A DNA stretch of 64,000 bases from assembly GCA_963575745.1 (NCBI GenBank), contig CAUYUJ010015021.1, positions 139,501 to 203,500 of the forward strand, in the 5' to 3' direction. The notes under the pieces were generated by a model that saw only the letters and a list, made by a program, of their open reading frames with translations, was not told the DNA's origin and searched no databases. Within the stretch, counting starts at the first letter, position 1. Each line of letters starts with the position of its first letter. Origin of the DNA: Prorocentrum cordatum (lineage: Eukaryota > Sar > Dinophyceae > Prorocentrales > Prorocentraceae). The position numbers and the translations under genes are program-made. Positions 19,050 through 30,289 of the stretch are shown here, piece by piece.

Positions 19050-22000
19050 AACACGCGGTAGTGGCCCTCAATTGCAGCGGCGGCAAGGCCACTCTTAAGA
19101 CGAGACTGGCGGCATATCGAGCCTTAGCGTTGATTGATTGTGCGAGAGTTCGGACATGCAGCTGGTCGGGTCGAGGCGATTCAGAGCTGGGCGCAGGCGG
19201 GTGGATGGCGTCTCATGGCGTTGCACCCCTGTCCGTCTGCTGGCCATGTGCACAGTGCAGGTGTAGCAGTCTTTGCGCGTAGTGCGCGCGGCTGGCGCGC
19301 GCCGCAGTTAGGCTGCCATGAAGAGGGTGGGCATCGCTCGCAGCGTGTGCTGCGCGATCTCCCAGGATGGCCCATGCTCCACTGCGCCAACCTGCGTCTC
19401 TATCCAAGGGCCGGCACTCAGGGCAATAACGCATGCTGATGGCGGCTGCAGGCGCAGTTGTTGAGAGCGTCTGAGGGCCATGCGTTGTTGAATGTGATAT
19501 GGACATGTCGCCTGCTGATGTCGAGGCGTCAAGCTTCTGTAGCTTTGCAGGTCTCACCCTTGTTGCAGCGAAGCTGCGTGCTTGTCGTTATGGCGTTGCT
19601 CGGATCGATTCCCCTGGACTCAATGATCCGTGCATGCGCGCCCACGAGCTTTCTGAACTTGACGCGCGATGGTCGACTGGGCCTCGCAGACCTGTGCAGC
19701 TAGCCATGCCCAGCCAAGGGTACCGCGTGCAGCATGTAGTGTATACTGTAGCCCCTGCTAAGCCAATCCCCCCCCGCGTTCTCCCCTCCGCCCTCGCCGC
19801 TTGCCTGGGGACCTGCTACGGGGTTGGCCTGCTACGGGGTTGGCGGGGCGTTGCGTGGAGTTGGCGAGCGATGAGGAGGCCGACCCAGGGACAGCGCATC
19901 GTGCGCTCAGTCCTCTTTGGGGCAAGTTTGCCCAGATCGCTGCTCGGCGCATCGGTGCCTGCACTGGGGATGCGGGAGATAACTTCGGCGGCTTCGGGCG
20001 CCAAGTTGCCCCGCGCTTTGTCAACGTCGAAAGCCCCGTGCCTGACGAAAGCGAGAGGCGCTCAATTGTTGATGGTTGGTGGCGGACGCGGAATGCAGCC
20101 GCTCACTTTAGCCAACTAGCTTGCCTAAGTGACATGCAGAAGCCACCCTGGATGCAACATTCGCCGAGCCAGCTGTTTTGTGTGCTTCTGGTTACCCAGG
20201 GCTCGGTTTAAGCGCTGGGCTTAATAATTTGGTCAACCAAGCGCGCAGGATGTCGTGTTCGGAATTTACCCGCGAGACTGTTGAGGAGTTTCTGGAAGAC
20301 ATAGCTGATGATCTCCCCGTTGCAGTCACAGGCGCGTCAGGAGAGATCCAGACAGCTGGGGCGACTGGTGCAAGACGGCCAGTACGGGGGGAGCGCGGGG
20401 TTTTCACAGGGCCACGAAGGTTCGGATTGTTGTTTCGCTTACGGTTGCGCACGACCCCGAATGCCCCTCTGCCCGAGTGCGCAGAGATTCTGACCCCCAC
20501 ACAGTAGCGCAGCATGAGCTGCAAATAGGCCGCAAGCTATGGCGAGCAACCGCCCCCCCCCCCCCCCCCGGATGCCTGGATCCCTGATCGGTCCAGTTTC
20601 CCACCGAGCGGTTCTGGGCGAGGTGCGCGAGGTCATCCAGAGTTTCTCGGAGTCCACGGCCAGGTCCCTGCGCCAGTTTTATCCGAGGCTTCCTGTTGCT
20701 CGATAGTGAAGGCCCTGATTTGCTAGCAGGCTTGTCTCAGTGCTGCAAGGCGATAGGCCTCTTACCTAAACAGTTACCTTGGGTGCTAATGCCAATGTTG
20801 CCTGAGCCCTCCACTGGCCATTCGCTCAAAGTGCTATATAGTGGCACGCGTCGGATCTGTCAAAGGCTGCGGCGGCCGATCATAGGTTCCCCCATGGAGG
20901 AGGTGGAGCGTGGGCCCAGTCGGGGGAGGTTCCGTGGACTGTGCGTGGGCACGGGCGGCGCGAGCTGAGGCTGATGCAGTTGCGCGCCGCTTCAGTTTCC
21001 TTCTGGTGGCTTGAGGCAACACCATTCAGACGGGCTGGCACATGCAGCATTCGGGTTGCCCGCAAGCGATTGCTCTAACGATGTCAGCATACAAGTGCAT
21101 GCTTAACGACGTTTTTGATGAATTGGTTGCTCGCCCGCCTCCTCTTGTCACTTTCACGTCGCGCACCGACGATTCTGACAGTCAGAGATCGAGCTCCATG
21201 CGCGAGAGTGCGTTGCACCTTGCGAACCCAGCTGGCCGCTGTTTTTTTTGTACGGCGCAAGGAAGACAATTAGTGCAGCAATTAACGACAAAGTGGCAAT
21301 CGTTGCGAGTGAGATCTCGCTTGCGCGCGATGTTGTCTGCGGCCTAGGGCTTGAGCCCACGGGTGCGAATGCCTCAGTCACGTATCTCGGCGTCGTTGAC
21401 AGCGCTGATGGCGAGCGAGCGGCTACCCGCGCTTGCGTGCAACAGCGGTCTCGGCTTCGGGGCCTGAGGTTTCGCGTTGAAAAGACGGGCATGCTGAAGT
21501 CCGGAACCCCCCATAAACAGGCTACGAAAGGTCTCCCACAGGTCTTTCGCACGGGCTTTTCCCCTGCCTTGTCGCACGGTTCTGAGCGTTGGTGTTTCTC
21601 GGATGTTGGTTTTAACGCTGTGCGATGGGCCCAGGCTCGTAGATTGTCGCGTTCCCACTGGGGAACTAGCGATACGGCAAAGTCTGTGTCGCACGGAGAG
21701 AGGGGCACGAGAGCTGCCGTCGGTCCAGCTCTCCAGTGGTGTCGAATGCATTGGAATGCCCAGGTCAGCACCAGTCGTTCTCTGATCTGTGTCCTGGAGC
21801 TCCTCCAGCTCCGGGGCCAGGCGAAGGCCGGCGACGCTGGCGTTTGGGAATCCAGCCGTGGCCCTCTTGCGCGCGCGACCTTGTCGGCCCGTCATGTCGT
21901 ATGGAAAGTGGCGTCAGGGGCGCAGTGGATCGACCATTGGGCCTGCGCGGTAGATATCAGCCAGACCCCTCCTCGCCTCCTCTTCGATTTCCATCGCGAG

Positions 22001-23645
22001 GGTCACTAGAGAGAGGCCGAGGTCCGATTTGCACGCAGGTCAGGGCACCTCACGCAGTGTGCGAGCCACTTTCGACCTTGTGCGCAATGGTATTTGCGCG
22101 CGCTCCAAGCACCACAGTCGTCAGCAGCAGTGCCTTTTGTTGTCGTGCGCCACAGATGCGACATGGACTGAGGCGCGCGCGTGATGCAGGTTGCCTCGCT
22201 GATGGAGCTTGTTGTAGGCGCGACTCTTTGCACGTCGATTCTACATGTGTGAGCTGCCTGAGGTTATGGAGACCCGACAGTCCCTTGAGAGTCCGTCAGA
22301 GATTTTAGAGGAGGGACACACAGTGACGATATTGTGTTCACTCGCGGTTTGCTTGTGTTCTCGGATGATGATGTGCCCCTCATGCCACTCGCTCGACTTG
22401 CGATGTCCTTGATGGCGCAGGTCAGGATTTTAATATTCAGCCAGATGAGCTCGCGTCCTTTGCAGGAGCAGCGGTCGAGCTCGAGATGGCGTTCGGCGGC
22501 GGCTGCGCGGAGCAGGCCCTTCGCTGCCCCCATCGTGCGTCGTAGGGGATCACCCTTATGGGGCCAGGCGGCGATGCTCTCTTAGCTATATTGTTTTTTT
22601 TTGGGGGGGGGCACTGTGCCAGGGGAGGCTTCGCCAAACCCCTGCGATTGCAGAACATGCTTCCGCGGCACTTGCAGTGCAAGTTTCTGGTCGGCCCACG
22701 TCCTCGGCCATGCATTGTAAAGCTGTGATTTGTCAGGCCCAGAGGCCGCTCTGGAAACAGTTGGCATACTCCAAGAAGAATGCTGGTATGCGGCGGATTC
22801 CCCATGAGTTAGCAGGTATTGAATTCTAGTCCACCTTCAATGCGAAGGCTCATCGAGAGCTGTCTGCCATTGAGAACCTGGGAGGTGATGGCCGTCGGCT
22901 TGGCTTGAACCGTGCTGTGGATGAGCATGCCAAGAAGACCCTCGAGGGTCACCCAATGCCCCTTCCAACGTTTGTGGGTCATGATGGGTTTTTATCTAGG
23001 CAACGAGTTGACGCTTTTGCCAAGCTCGCTTTCGGGGTTCTGCCTCTGTTCAAACACGAGGTCCGATGTAAGCAAGCCCCTTTCACATCAGCTGGCCGAA
23101 GCTGCCGGCAAAAGACATGGCATCCCTGGGAGAGAACCGAGCTGGGCACTCAGTGTCGTTATTGTTGGACGTTGTGTGATCGACCCAACAGGCCCATGTT
23201 CGATTGCAGGGGCCCGCCTCCTGCTTCTCAAAATCTGCTGCGTGATCCCCTTGGGCACCAGCTTGTTGCCGTGTCGGGCTCGGCTCTTGCAGCTCCTCGG
23301 TCCGACCTTGTCCTGGGGCCTTGCCGTGCGCAGCAGATTCTGTGTATCAGTTGCGGGGTCTGGTCTCGGGGGAGGGCCCTTAAGCTCGCCGAGGTCAGTG
23401 GTAAACATGCGCGTAGAAGACTGGATGTTCTCAGTCATTTCCGCAGAGGGCTCGGCCCCAATATGAAGGTAAGAGTTGTGCTTGATAAGGCGTTGTCTGT
23501 GTCTTATCTAACTGTTGCGCGCGAAGCGGATGATAAACCCGAGTTGTGTGTTACATCAAGCCCGCAAGTGTTTTCGATGCTCCTTCGGCCCCCCGCATTC
23601 GAGCAGCGTATGGCTTCCCCTGCTGCTCGCATCAAAGCTAAATAA
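19050..23645 (+). pseudogene. LINE A ORF2 remnant (endonuclease, reverse transcriptase, RNase H, Cys-rich C-terminus)
   Basis: Recognisable pieces in different frames are as follows. AP-type endonuclease is at about 19050-19720 (VVALNCSGG; a DLPGWPMLHCANLRLYP segment; DMSPADVEASSFCSFAGLTL, the GDxN region). An RT fingers piece lies near 20740-20880 (LLPKQLPWVLMPMLPEPS). An RT Asp-Asp motif is at about 21166-21171. The connection region (GLGLEPTGANASVTYLG) lies within 21248-22009. The RNase H end is at about 22844-22950 (KAHRELSAIEN, then LNRAVDEHAKK). Two CxxC pairs follow (CRYC about 23157; CISCG about 23342). The stop is at 23643-23645. Many stops and frameshifts mean it is certainly non-functional. 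Confidence 0.7.
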
Positions 23646-23741
23646 GATGCAAGAGCCTCACAGGCAGATTACTTCGGGTCGATCCACCACGCGCTTTTGG
23701 TGCTGCCACCTGCCGACCTTTCACTGCGCTGTCCATCCATC

Positions 23742-23882
23742 CCTCCTCCTCCTCATCCTTCTCCTCCTCCTCCTCCTCCCCCTCCTCCTCCTCCTCGCCC
23801 TCCTCCTCCTCCTCCTCCTCCTCCTCCTCCTCCTCCTCCTCCCCCTCCTCTTCCTCCCCCTCCTCCCCCTCCTCCTCACCCC
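23742..23882. repeat. (TCC)n microsatellite downstream of LINE A
   Basis: About 140 bp of CTC/TCC triplets. Together with 17190-17350 it brackets LINE A. Confidence 0.9.
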
Positions 23883-24074
23883 TTCCTTCTAAGAGCGGGA
23901 CCTGGGGGATGCGGTGCCGAGAAGTCATCTTGTGCCGCCGTCGGCCCTTTCCGGGCCCCCGGCTGCCCGTCAGGGAGCATGCCCAGGAGGAAGAGCTGGT
24001 TGGTCGCGGGGGGTGCGCCGCGGTCCAGGACCCGTGGCTGCCACGAGTCAAGCAGGGGCGAGGCGCCTTGTTTC

Positions 24075-24240
24075 GCATATAGGGCTACCAAAGCATGTTC
24101 TAAGAAACTTCTGCGGTTGCAACGAAATGTTCTTAGAACATTTCTGGCTGGGTCTGTCTTGTCTCAACACATCGGGTTTACGCTCTGAAAACATCGTTCT
24201 CGTTCTTAGAACTTTTCTGGGTTGTTAGAACATGTCGTGG
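24075..24240. repeat. Cluster of GTTCTTAGAAC palindromes
   Basis: Four related words: ATGTTCTAAGAAACTTCTG, ATGTTCTTAGAACATTTCTG, CGTTCTTAGAACTTTTCTG and GTTAGAACATG, spaced about 40-70 bp. The core GTTCTTAGAAC is palindromic. Role unknown. Confidence 0.5.
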
Positions 24241-24369
24241 CAGGCCTAAAAGAATTTCGGAACGGTCGGTCCCTGCTCAAGGGTGTCGTGTCCATCGTGC
24301 CAAAGAGAACTTCCGTGTCGCCGAACCAAATTGCCTCGCGTTGTGACAAAAATCACGGCGGGAGTTTTT

Positions 24370-24480
24370 CGGCATTTTCGGCCTCGGGGGGCCTTCGCCA
24401 GGCCTGGCGCCTGTCCAAAAACGACTCGGGATGTAAAACCGGTCCCGGGGAAATTGACGGGACTTCCAGGATCCCGAATG
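24370..24480 (+). repeat. Dispersed repeat family R1, copy 5
   Basis: GCATTTTCGGCCTCGGGGGG, CCTTCGCCAGGCCTGGCGCC, AAAAACGACTCGGGATGTAA, AACCGGTCCCGGGGAAATTG. Best match to the inverted copy at 45541-45662. Confidence 0.6.
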
Positions 24481-24829
24481 GAAAACATCAGGACGTCGCA
24501 TGTTTTGGTCGTGTAAACGAAATTAACTGCCGAGCAGCATTCCTCCCATATTGCGGGTCAGATCCTGGGGCTGGGACTGGTGGCCAGCCAGGGCCGTCTC
24601 TTGCCGTTGTGATTTGGACCTCGCAATCCAGCCCACCCCCGTGATGTGACTGGCGATGGCATGTGTTGCAGCCGTGGTTCCTTGCTTGTTCCGTATGCGC
24701 AATATCAATACCGCGATCGACTTGGCCCACGACCAATCGCGGTCTCACACCAGCAGACACACGGATAACCTCGGAACGATGATGTCCAGAATTCCACGGG
24801 ATAAACGCATTTCCCCCGAGAGGGCCGCG
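24481..24829. other. Unassigned sequence
   Basis: Nothing recognised: no repeat of the families listed and no domain-bearing frame. Confidence 0.3.
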
Positions 24830-25070
24830 GGGCCAAAGGCGGGACAACCACAGCACAACCATGGGACCGCCACGGGATATTCACGGATAGTTTTGGGACA
24901 ACCGCGGAATAATACATGAGACACCCTGCGGGATAATGACGAGACAACCCAGTGACAACCACGGGATGAGCATAAGGCAACCACGGAACAACGACAGGAC
25001 AATTTCGGAACAGTCCACGGGACAACCACATGACAACCCCGCGACATTCACAGGGCAAACGCGGGAAACA
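24830..25070. repeat. CGGGACAACCA minisatellite, degenerate
   Basis: About 20 imperfect 11-13-bp units (GGGACAACCAC, GGAACAACGAC, GAGACAACCCA) over 240 bp. Confidence 0.7.
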
Positions 25071-26235
25071 TGTGTCGATTGGCCTCTCTGTCTATACGCA
25101 AGCCTCTCTATCAATCCGTCCACAAGTATCACTATTACTCTGTCGGTCTAACTATCTGCCGACTTCAACTACAAAGACACAGGTTTCAAGGTACGCGTTT
25201 CGTGCAAGTGTGGTGACAGCCCATTACTCGGCAGCGCGCGTTTCCGCCATCGTTTCAAGCTCTTCATATTTCGAGGTTGTAGCGGCTTCTGGCTCTGCAT
25301 TTGCCCTTCCGCGCCATGCAAGCGACGCAGGTGCCGCCAGGGTTGCCATTGAAGGACGCCGATGGGGACAGCGTTCGGCCTGCTCTCCATGATCGTTGAT
25401 GCTTGCTTACTTTCTTCCTGCCCGTTCTCTCGCGTCCCGTCCGTGCAAGTGCCAGCGCACCCGACCCTCACCGGCCTGGCTCCACCCTTCTTTTGCTTCA
25501 CTGGCCTGCCTCCACCCTCGTTGCCCGTTTGTTCTACCCCCGCCCATGGTGAGTGTTGCGCTGCGGTCAGGGACGCGCCTGCAGGGGTAATGAGGCTCGC
25601 GTCTGCTCTGGCTCGCTTTACAGCGTCTCCGTTTATGTTGTGCCTCACGGTACCGAGATTCTTCGAGTCCCCTTCCCGTGGGTCCTCACACCGTCAGGTT
25701 TTTCTACTTTTGTCATGCCTTCGCGCCGCCTTCTCTCCTTGGAGCGGCGCGGGTGGTGCAAGGTCAAGGAGGATTGCTGAGGGGACGCGAGCTCATGCAG
25801 GGCGTCAGGTACAGTTTGCCCGCGTAGTAAGGATGGCACAGCCAACATTTTGTTGGTGCCATCTTGTCTGATGTCGTGCATTCTCTCCCCACGCCCTGCG
25901 GAGGGATCTCCTCCCTTTCTCCACCCTGCACTGGACGGTAAACAAACTCCAAGGTTACCCATTGTTCGTTTCTAACTCTTCGAAAGTTATTTGATCTTCT
26001 GGGGGGGGCCAGGTGCTTTCATTCCTAGTTGTTCTATCCTGGGCCTCTTCCTGGCCACTATGGGGCCAGGCACACTTGCAAGCGAGCACAATTAGAAACG
26101 AGCACGATCAGACATGAAACGCGTGTAGCCTCGCATCCCTCCCCCTTCGGCCCGTCCTTGGCCGGTCGTCTCGCTGGCCGCGCCTCCACTTCGCAGAGCG
26201 AGGGCACTGCGGTCCCAGGCCCTTGCGTCCTTATC
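25071..26235. other. Unassigned sequence
   Basis: Lower in simple repeats than its surroundings. Forward frames at 25362-25871 and 26029-26238 have no domain I recognise. I see no supported exon boundaries. Confidence 0.3.
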
Positions 26236-26237
26236 TG

Positions 26238-26436
26238 ATGGCCCTGTCACCACCATAAGTTAGATGGGGGAGGAGGACGAGGAGGAGGAGGAGGACGAGG
26301 AGGAGGAGGACGAAGAAGGGGAGGAGGAGGAGGAGGAGAAGGAGGAGGAGAAGGAGGAGGAGGAGGAGGAGGAGGACACCCTCCCCCTCTAACTTATGGT
26401 GGTGGTGGTGGTGGTGGTGGAAAACAGGACCATCAT
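26238..26436. mobile_element. Microsatellite-carrying foldback, copy 2 (GGA-filled)
   Basis: The left terminus GATGGCCCTGTCACCACCAT, AAGTTAGATGGGGGAGG is mirrored at the right end by CCTCCCCCTCTAACTTATGG, TGGTGGTGGTGG, AAAACAGGACCATCAT. About 115 bp of GGA/GAC triplets lie between. Same termini as at 15183-15607 and 39423-39590, with the microsatellite in the opposite orientation to the first. Confidence 0.65.
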
Positions 26437-26439
26437 TAT

Positions 26440-27530
26440 CGTGCGCTCTTATCCTGCGGGTTGACTGCGTGGTTTTGAGAAGTACCCGTCGGTTGTTGAA
26501 AGTATGTATTTTGCGGGTTTCTCCGATCTCCCTCTGCTTTCGCCGCCCTCCTGCTTGAAGAGAGTCGGCAAGTTCTTTGCTCCTGCTCCCTCCTCTGCAG
26601 GGGGCGGGCGGCAGCCCAGTCTGCTGCCAGCGCCTTCCAATCTCATGTGCTCTACCTGCCTCTTCCGACCGACGCGTGCGCGGCCCCCGACGGCCCGACC
26701 CCTCCCCCCTGGGCCAGTGGTCCATGTCGGGATCGCGTCTTGCTGCTCCCGGGGGCCCGGCGAAGAAGGCCCCCCCGGAGGCCGCGCACGACGGCGAATG
26801 GTGCCCGAGTGGTTGCGCTGGGAGGTCTGGGTGGGGAAGCGCTCTGGGGGAGGGATCGGGCGCCTCTCCGACAGTTTCTGCCATGCCATCGTGGCCGCAG
26901 GTGGCACCTTTTCACATGCACGTGTCGCCCTACCGTGCTGGCTGACTTTTCCTTGATGCATCTCTGGTTCCAAACGCTCCCCTGGAGCAGTGCGAGCGAG
27001 ACGGCCTTGAGAACTGTGCGCACGCACCAGGCCTGGCCAGGCTCATCCCGGGCCCAGGATCGGTGCGTGTGCCCCCCTCGCCGAGCGGGGAGGGGTCCGC
27101 AAAGGCAGCCTTCTAAATATCAACCTGGTGTGCAGTGGGGGCCCATGCCAAGAAACACCCTGCTTGCCTCCAGGGTGCCCCGGGCGTCTTGGGTTTCGAT
27201 GGTTTGGCTGCGGAAAGGCGGCTTTGAAAGGCGTGATTTTCCCACGCGTAAGATTCATGGACGCCCTGGGGTCTCAGGGCTGGGTTTCTAGTGGGAGGTT
27301 TCTTGTGGTTGGTGCATGTGCCTCCCTCGCCGAGCGAGGAGGGCGTTTGCTAGCGCAACGTTCTGCGAATCGACCAGGCGCAAGAGTGACCGTTCGCCGG
27401 AGTATAGCCTTCGGGCGGGCCCAAGGGGGCCACCCGGCCGCCGAACATGCGAGGCGGTGGCAGCGGCTTGCGTGCTGGGGTTGGGCCCCTCCGCGCCCCC
27501 CCCCGCTCCCTTAGAAGTCGCGCGCCCAAG
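26440..27530. other. Unassigned sequence
   Basis: Frames on both strands (forward 26647-27291, reverse 26449-27027) are Pro/Ala/Arg-rich without domains. GTGCCCCCCTCGCCGAGCGG (about 27068) recurs in altered form near 27318 (GTGCCTCCCTCGCCGAGCG), each about 40 bp upstream of a CTGGGTTTC- or AGCCTTC-type stretch, suggesting a diverged local duplication. Confidence 0.3.
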
Positions 27531-27535
27531 GTCGC

Positions 27536-27775
27536 TCTTGCCCCTGTGTCCCTCCTGCGCGTAGCCGAAGGAAGCAGCCTCCTTCATAAGAAGCCTTCCC
27601 CCGTCCCCTACCCCCTTTGAGCGCGCCCCTCATGACCCCCTCTTGTCCGCGCCCGCCCTTTCAAGCCGCTCGCGACAGGTCAACTTTTACCATGGGTCCC
27701 TCCTGCGTCCAGCCGAAAGAAGCAGCTTCGTTCTAAGAGACCTCCACCCCTTTTCCCTACCCCCCTCGCGTGAGC
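27536..27775. repeat. Local tandem duplication, ~155-bp spacing
   Basis: GTGTCCCTCCTGCGCGTAGC, CGAAGGAAGCAGCCTCCTTC, CCCTACCCCCTTTGA at 27545-27620 and GGGTCCCTCCTGCGTCCAGC, CGAAAGAAGCAGCTTCGTTC, CCCTACCCCCCTCGC at 27694-27770 are diverged copies. Confidence 0.65.
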
Positions 27776-27894
27776 CGCCAAGAGCGGCCGCCGCCGCCGC
27801 GTGAGCCTCGGCGTTGTCGCCATCGTCGCCGCCATCGCCGTCGTGCTCGTCATCGTGCTGGTGTTCCTTCTCTCTGGGCCTCCCGGGTGAGGTC

Positions 27895-27948
27895 CGAGCA
27901 AGCGGGGACGGAGGATTCGGACGGGGCCAGGACGAGGATCTATCTATC

Positions 27949-27983
<35 letters not shown>

Positions 27984-28150
27984 AGATGTATATACCTATA
28001 TATGTATATATATATACATATATATATATATTCCAGACCGTTCAGGGACGGTTTAAGCAGGCCGCGACGCCCGAGACATCCTCCAGAGCCGCCGGATGTC
28101 AGAGATTCTCGATTCCCCCTCCCCGAAGTTATCCTCGCCTTGGCTTCGTC
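27895..28150 (+). repeat. Dispersed repeat family R4, copy 1, interrupted by (TA)n
   Basis: GGGGCCAGGACGAGGATC, then a TA run (27940-28033), then TTCCAGACCGTTCAGGGACG, AGGCCGCGACGCCCGAGACA, TCCTCCAGAGCCGCC, CAGAGATTCTCGATTC, GAAGTTATCCTCGCCTTGGC. The same blocks occur at 47225-47420 without the TA run. Confidence 0.65.
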
Positions 28151-28249
28151 TTATGAACTATGGCGTCGCATCGCCGATGCCTCGACGATGCCGCTCGATT
28201 TGGGGACTCTATCTTTCCTGGCGCGCGCCGCCAAATAGGAGGGCGCCGA

Positions 28250-28390
28250 CGAGGGGGAGGACGAGCAAGGGAAGACGAGGAGGAGGGCGAGGAGGGAGAG
28301 CGAGGAGGGCGAGGAGGACAAAGACGAGGAGAGGGAAGACGAAGTGGAGGGCAATGAGGGGAGCACGAGGAGAAATGCGAGGAGGGAGAA
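28250..28390. repeat. GGA/GAC-rich tract
   Basis: GGACGAGCAAGG and GGAGGGCGAGG-type units leading into the GAC array at 28392. Confidence 0.7.
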
Positions 28391-28391
28391 C

Positions 28392-28560
28392 GGCGACGAC
28401 GACGACGACGACAGCGACGACGTTGACGATGACGACGACGATGACGACGACGACTACGACGACGACGACGACGAGGACGACAGCGACGACTACGACGACG
28501 ACGACGACGACGACGACGACAAGGACGACAGCGACGACGACAATGACGGCAGCGACGACT

Positions 28561-28632
<72 letters not shown>
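28392..28632. repeat. (GAC)n microsatellite, about 240 bp
   Basis: Nearly pure GAC triplets with a few AGC, TAC and AAG interruptions. Frames are poly-Asp, poly-Thr or poly-Arg. Not a gene. Confidence 0.9.
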
Positions 28633-28636
<4 letters not shown>

Positions 28637-28860
28637 AGGCGGTCGCCCCCTCCCCGGGGCCGCGCCTCGCGCGCGCACGCCCGGAGGGGCGTCGGGGGGG
28701 CGCGGGGCCAGGCCCAGCGGCCGCCTGCGCGCTCCCGCGCCGGGGGCCAGCTGCCCGCCCGCTTGCAGGCCCCGAGCGCGGGAGCGCGCGAGGGGGACCA
28801 CCTCCTCCCGGCCTTCCTCCTCGCCGTCCTCTCTCCTCCTCGCCTTCCTCCTCCTCGCCT

Positions 28861-28876
28861 TCCTTCCTCCTCGCCC
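28861..28876. repeat. LINE B target-site duplication, 5' copy
   Basis: TCCTTCCTCCTCGCCC, 16 nt, directly before the spliced leader. It is repeated exactly at 35422-35437, and the next base (T) also matches but belongs to the leader. The context is TCC-rich, so chance matching is easier than for LINE C. Confidence 0.7.
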
Positions 28877-28898
28877 TCCGTAGCCATTTTGGCTCAAG
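28877..28898 (+). other. Exact dinoflagellate spliced leader at the 5' end of LINE B
   Basis: Matches the 22-nt DinoSL consensus at every position with T as the variable first base (TCCGTAGCC, ATTTT, GGCTCAAG). The next bases are ATGTCTGG, not GTACCT or a similar 5' splice site, so this is a retroposed leader and not an SL RNA gene. Confidence 0.95.
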
Positions 28899-29035
28899 AT
28901 GTCTGGTTCCCTCGGGGCCAAAACGGATACCGCTAGTCCGCGGCAGCTTTCAGTGACTTTCAGGGGCCATCGAGCCTACCGCCACTGCGGTAGTCGGAAC
29001 CCTACGGGCAAGCGCACAGCCCAGCAGTTCCAGGC

Positions 29036-30252
29036 ATGGCTCCGTACGGGAAGAAGCAGGGTTACGTGTCTTGTTCTCGTTGCCATTATCAATGGAATTC
29101 CCGCTATCATACCAAGTGTTGGCAATGCGGAGGGGGACGACAGCCAGCTGTGGGGTCAGAATACCTACGTCCCAAAGGCGTGTGGGCTCAAGGCTCTGGC
29201 GGGCCGAAGCCCCCATGGTGGAAAGAACGCTCCCAGACTCCGAGCCCCTTCGCTCAGGGTCCTCCAGGGAATTGGAATATCGACCAAGGGAACCTCCAGA
29301 ACGACACCCCCTTTCTCGCCGACGACCGAGCAGTTGTTGCAGCGCTTGGAGCGCAAGCTCCCCCCCAGCACCACCGCGTAGTTCCAGCGGTGGCAGCCGC
29401 AGTGCAGAAGCCAGATCCACCCAAGCCAGTACCAGTCCGTCCAGCCCTCGCGCGCGAACAACAGCTTCAGGCAGCAGGAGTCGCAGCCCGGCGAGCACAA
29501 GAAGCTCTGGACAAGGCAGTACGGCATGAATCAGAATGTGAGCAGTGGAAGTACGCGCCGAAGCAGATGTTGCAAAGTTGGCGCGTGAGGCCGCCATTGC
29601 TGACGCAGCTTACAAGGAACAACTTCAATTGCAGATGGAGGCGACCGCCGCGGTGAACGGTCAGCCCCAATACGTCGAGAAGCCCAAGGCCGCGATCAAC
29701 CTTTCAGCTCTGTTGGCAGCCACAGAGGAGCCAGCTGTGTCGGAGTTGCTCCATTTCGAAGATGGCGAATCCTTCGGTAGTTCAGATTGTGACTTGGACC
29801 CAGCAGAAGTCAAGCAATGGCAATAGTTCAAAGAAGCACTCGCCAAATATATCAAAGATATTATTTCTCGCGCAGTTGGACCTTCGGCTCAAGGATTGCC
29901 AGCCCGCAAACAATTCAAGGACCTCAAAAGCAGGATGTCGATCAAGAAGCGCAAGACGGACATGGGCGCAGCTGCGGCAGGGAAGGATTCCAAGGATGCG
30001 CAGCAGGACCCTGGCCAGGCTCCAGCTTCTGATCCCGACGCAGCGGATGCCCACTCAGGAGGTGCTTCGAGCTCCTCCAATGGCCAGGGCACGGCTTCGA
30101 CGGCCTCAGCCGAGGCAACGCAGCCAGTGGAAGAACCACCAGAGGAGCCAATCAAGAAGGTCTTGGAGCGGGCGAGGAACAACAACGCGGAGGCCTTCGA
30201 GAGAGCCAAGGCAAGTGCTGGAGATGCGGGTGACCACAAGTCTGCAGTTTAG
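29036..30252 (+). pseudogene. LINE B ORF1 (zinc finger, coiled coil), one frameshift and one stop
   Basis: The ATG at 29036 opens a frame with C-x2-C-x11-C-x2-C (SCSRCHYQW...KCWQCGG) at residues about 13-31, a RanBP2-like zinc ribbon. A Pro-rich linker and a helical segment follow (ALAREQQLQAAGVAARRAQE). At about 29545 the frame shifts. The continuation is a helical, Ala/Glu-rich stretch (AKLAREAAIADAAYKEQLQL), an in-frame TAG at 29824-29826, a basic stretch (SRMSIKKRKTD) that could be a nuclear signal, and an acidic Ser/Pro-rich C-terminus to the stop at 30252. Probably the RNA-binding chaperone partner of ORF2. An earlier ATG directly after the leader (28899) is in another frame. Confidence 0.7.
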
Positions 30253-30289
30253 CACTGTCTGGCTTTACCCGAAGAAGAAGGAAGCGGCC

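Larger units (their letters stand above)
17355..23735 (+). mobile_element. LINE A: spliced-leader-headed non-LTR retrotransposon, heavily decayed
   Basis: About 6.4 kb. It starts with a degenerate DinoSL plus a truncated relict leader, then 149 nt of leader, ORF1 (17541-18726) and ORF2 (about 19050-23645). It has many frameshifts and stops across all domains, so it is an old copy. Its ORF2 signature (GLG..PTGANASVTYLG in the connection region) differs from that of B and C, so it is a second LINE lineage. The 3' end is set at the start of the TCC tract. A TSD cannot be resolved because both flanks are TCC-rich. Confidence 0.75.

Noticed and set aside
28877-28898. Spliced leader RNA gene
   Set aside because: A real SL RNA gene continues from the leader into a GT splice donor and an Sm site. 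Here the leader is followed by ATGTCTGG and the LINE leader.
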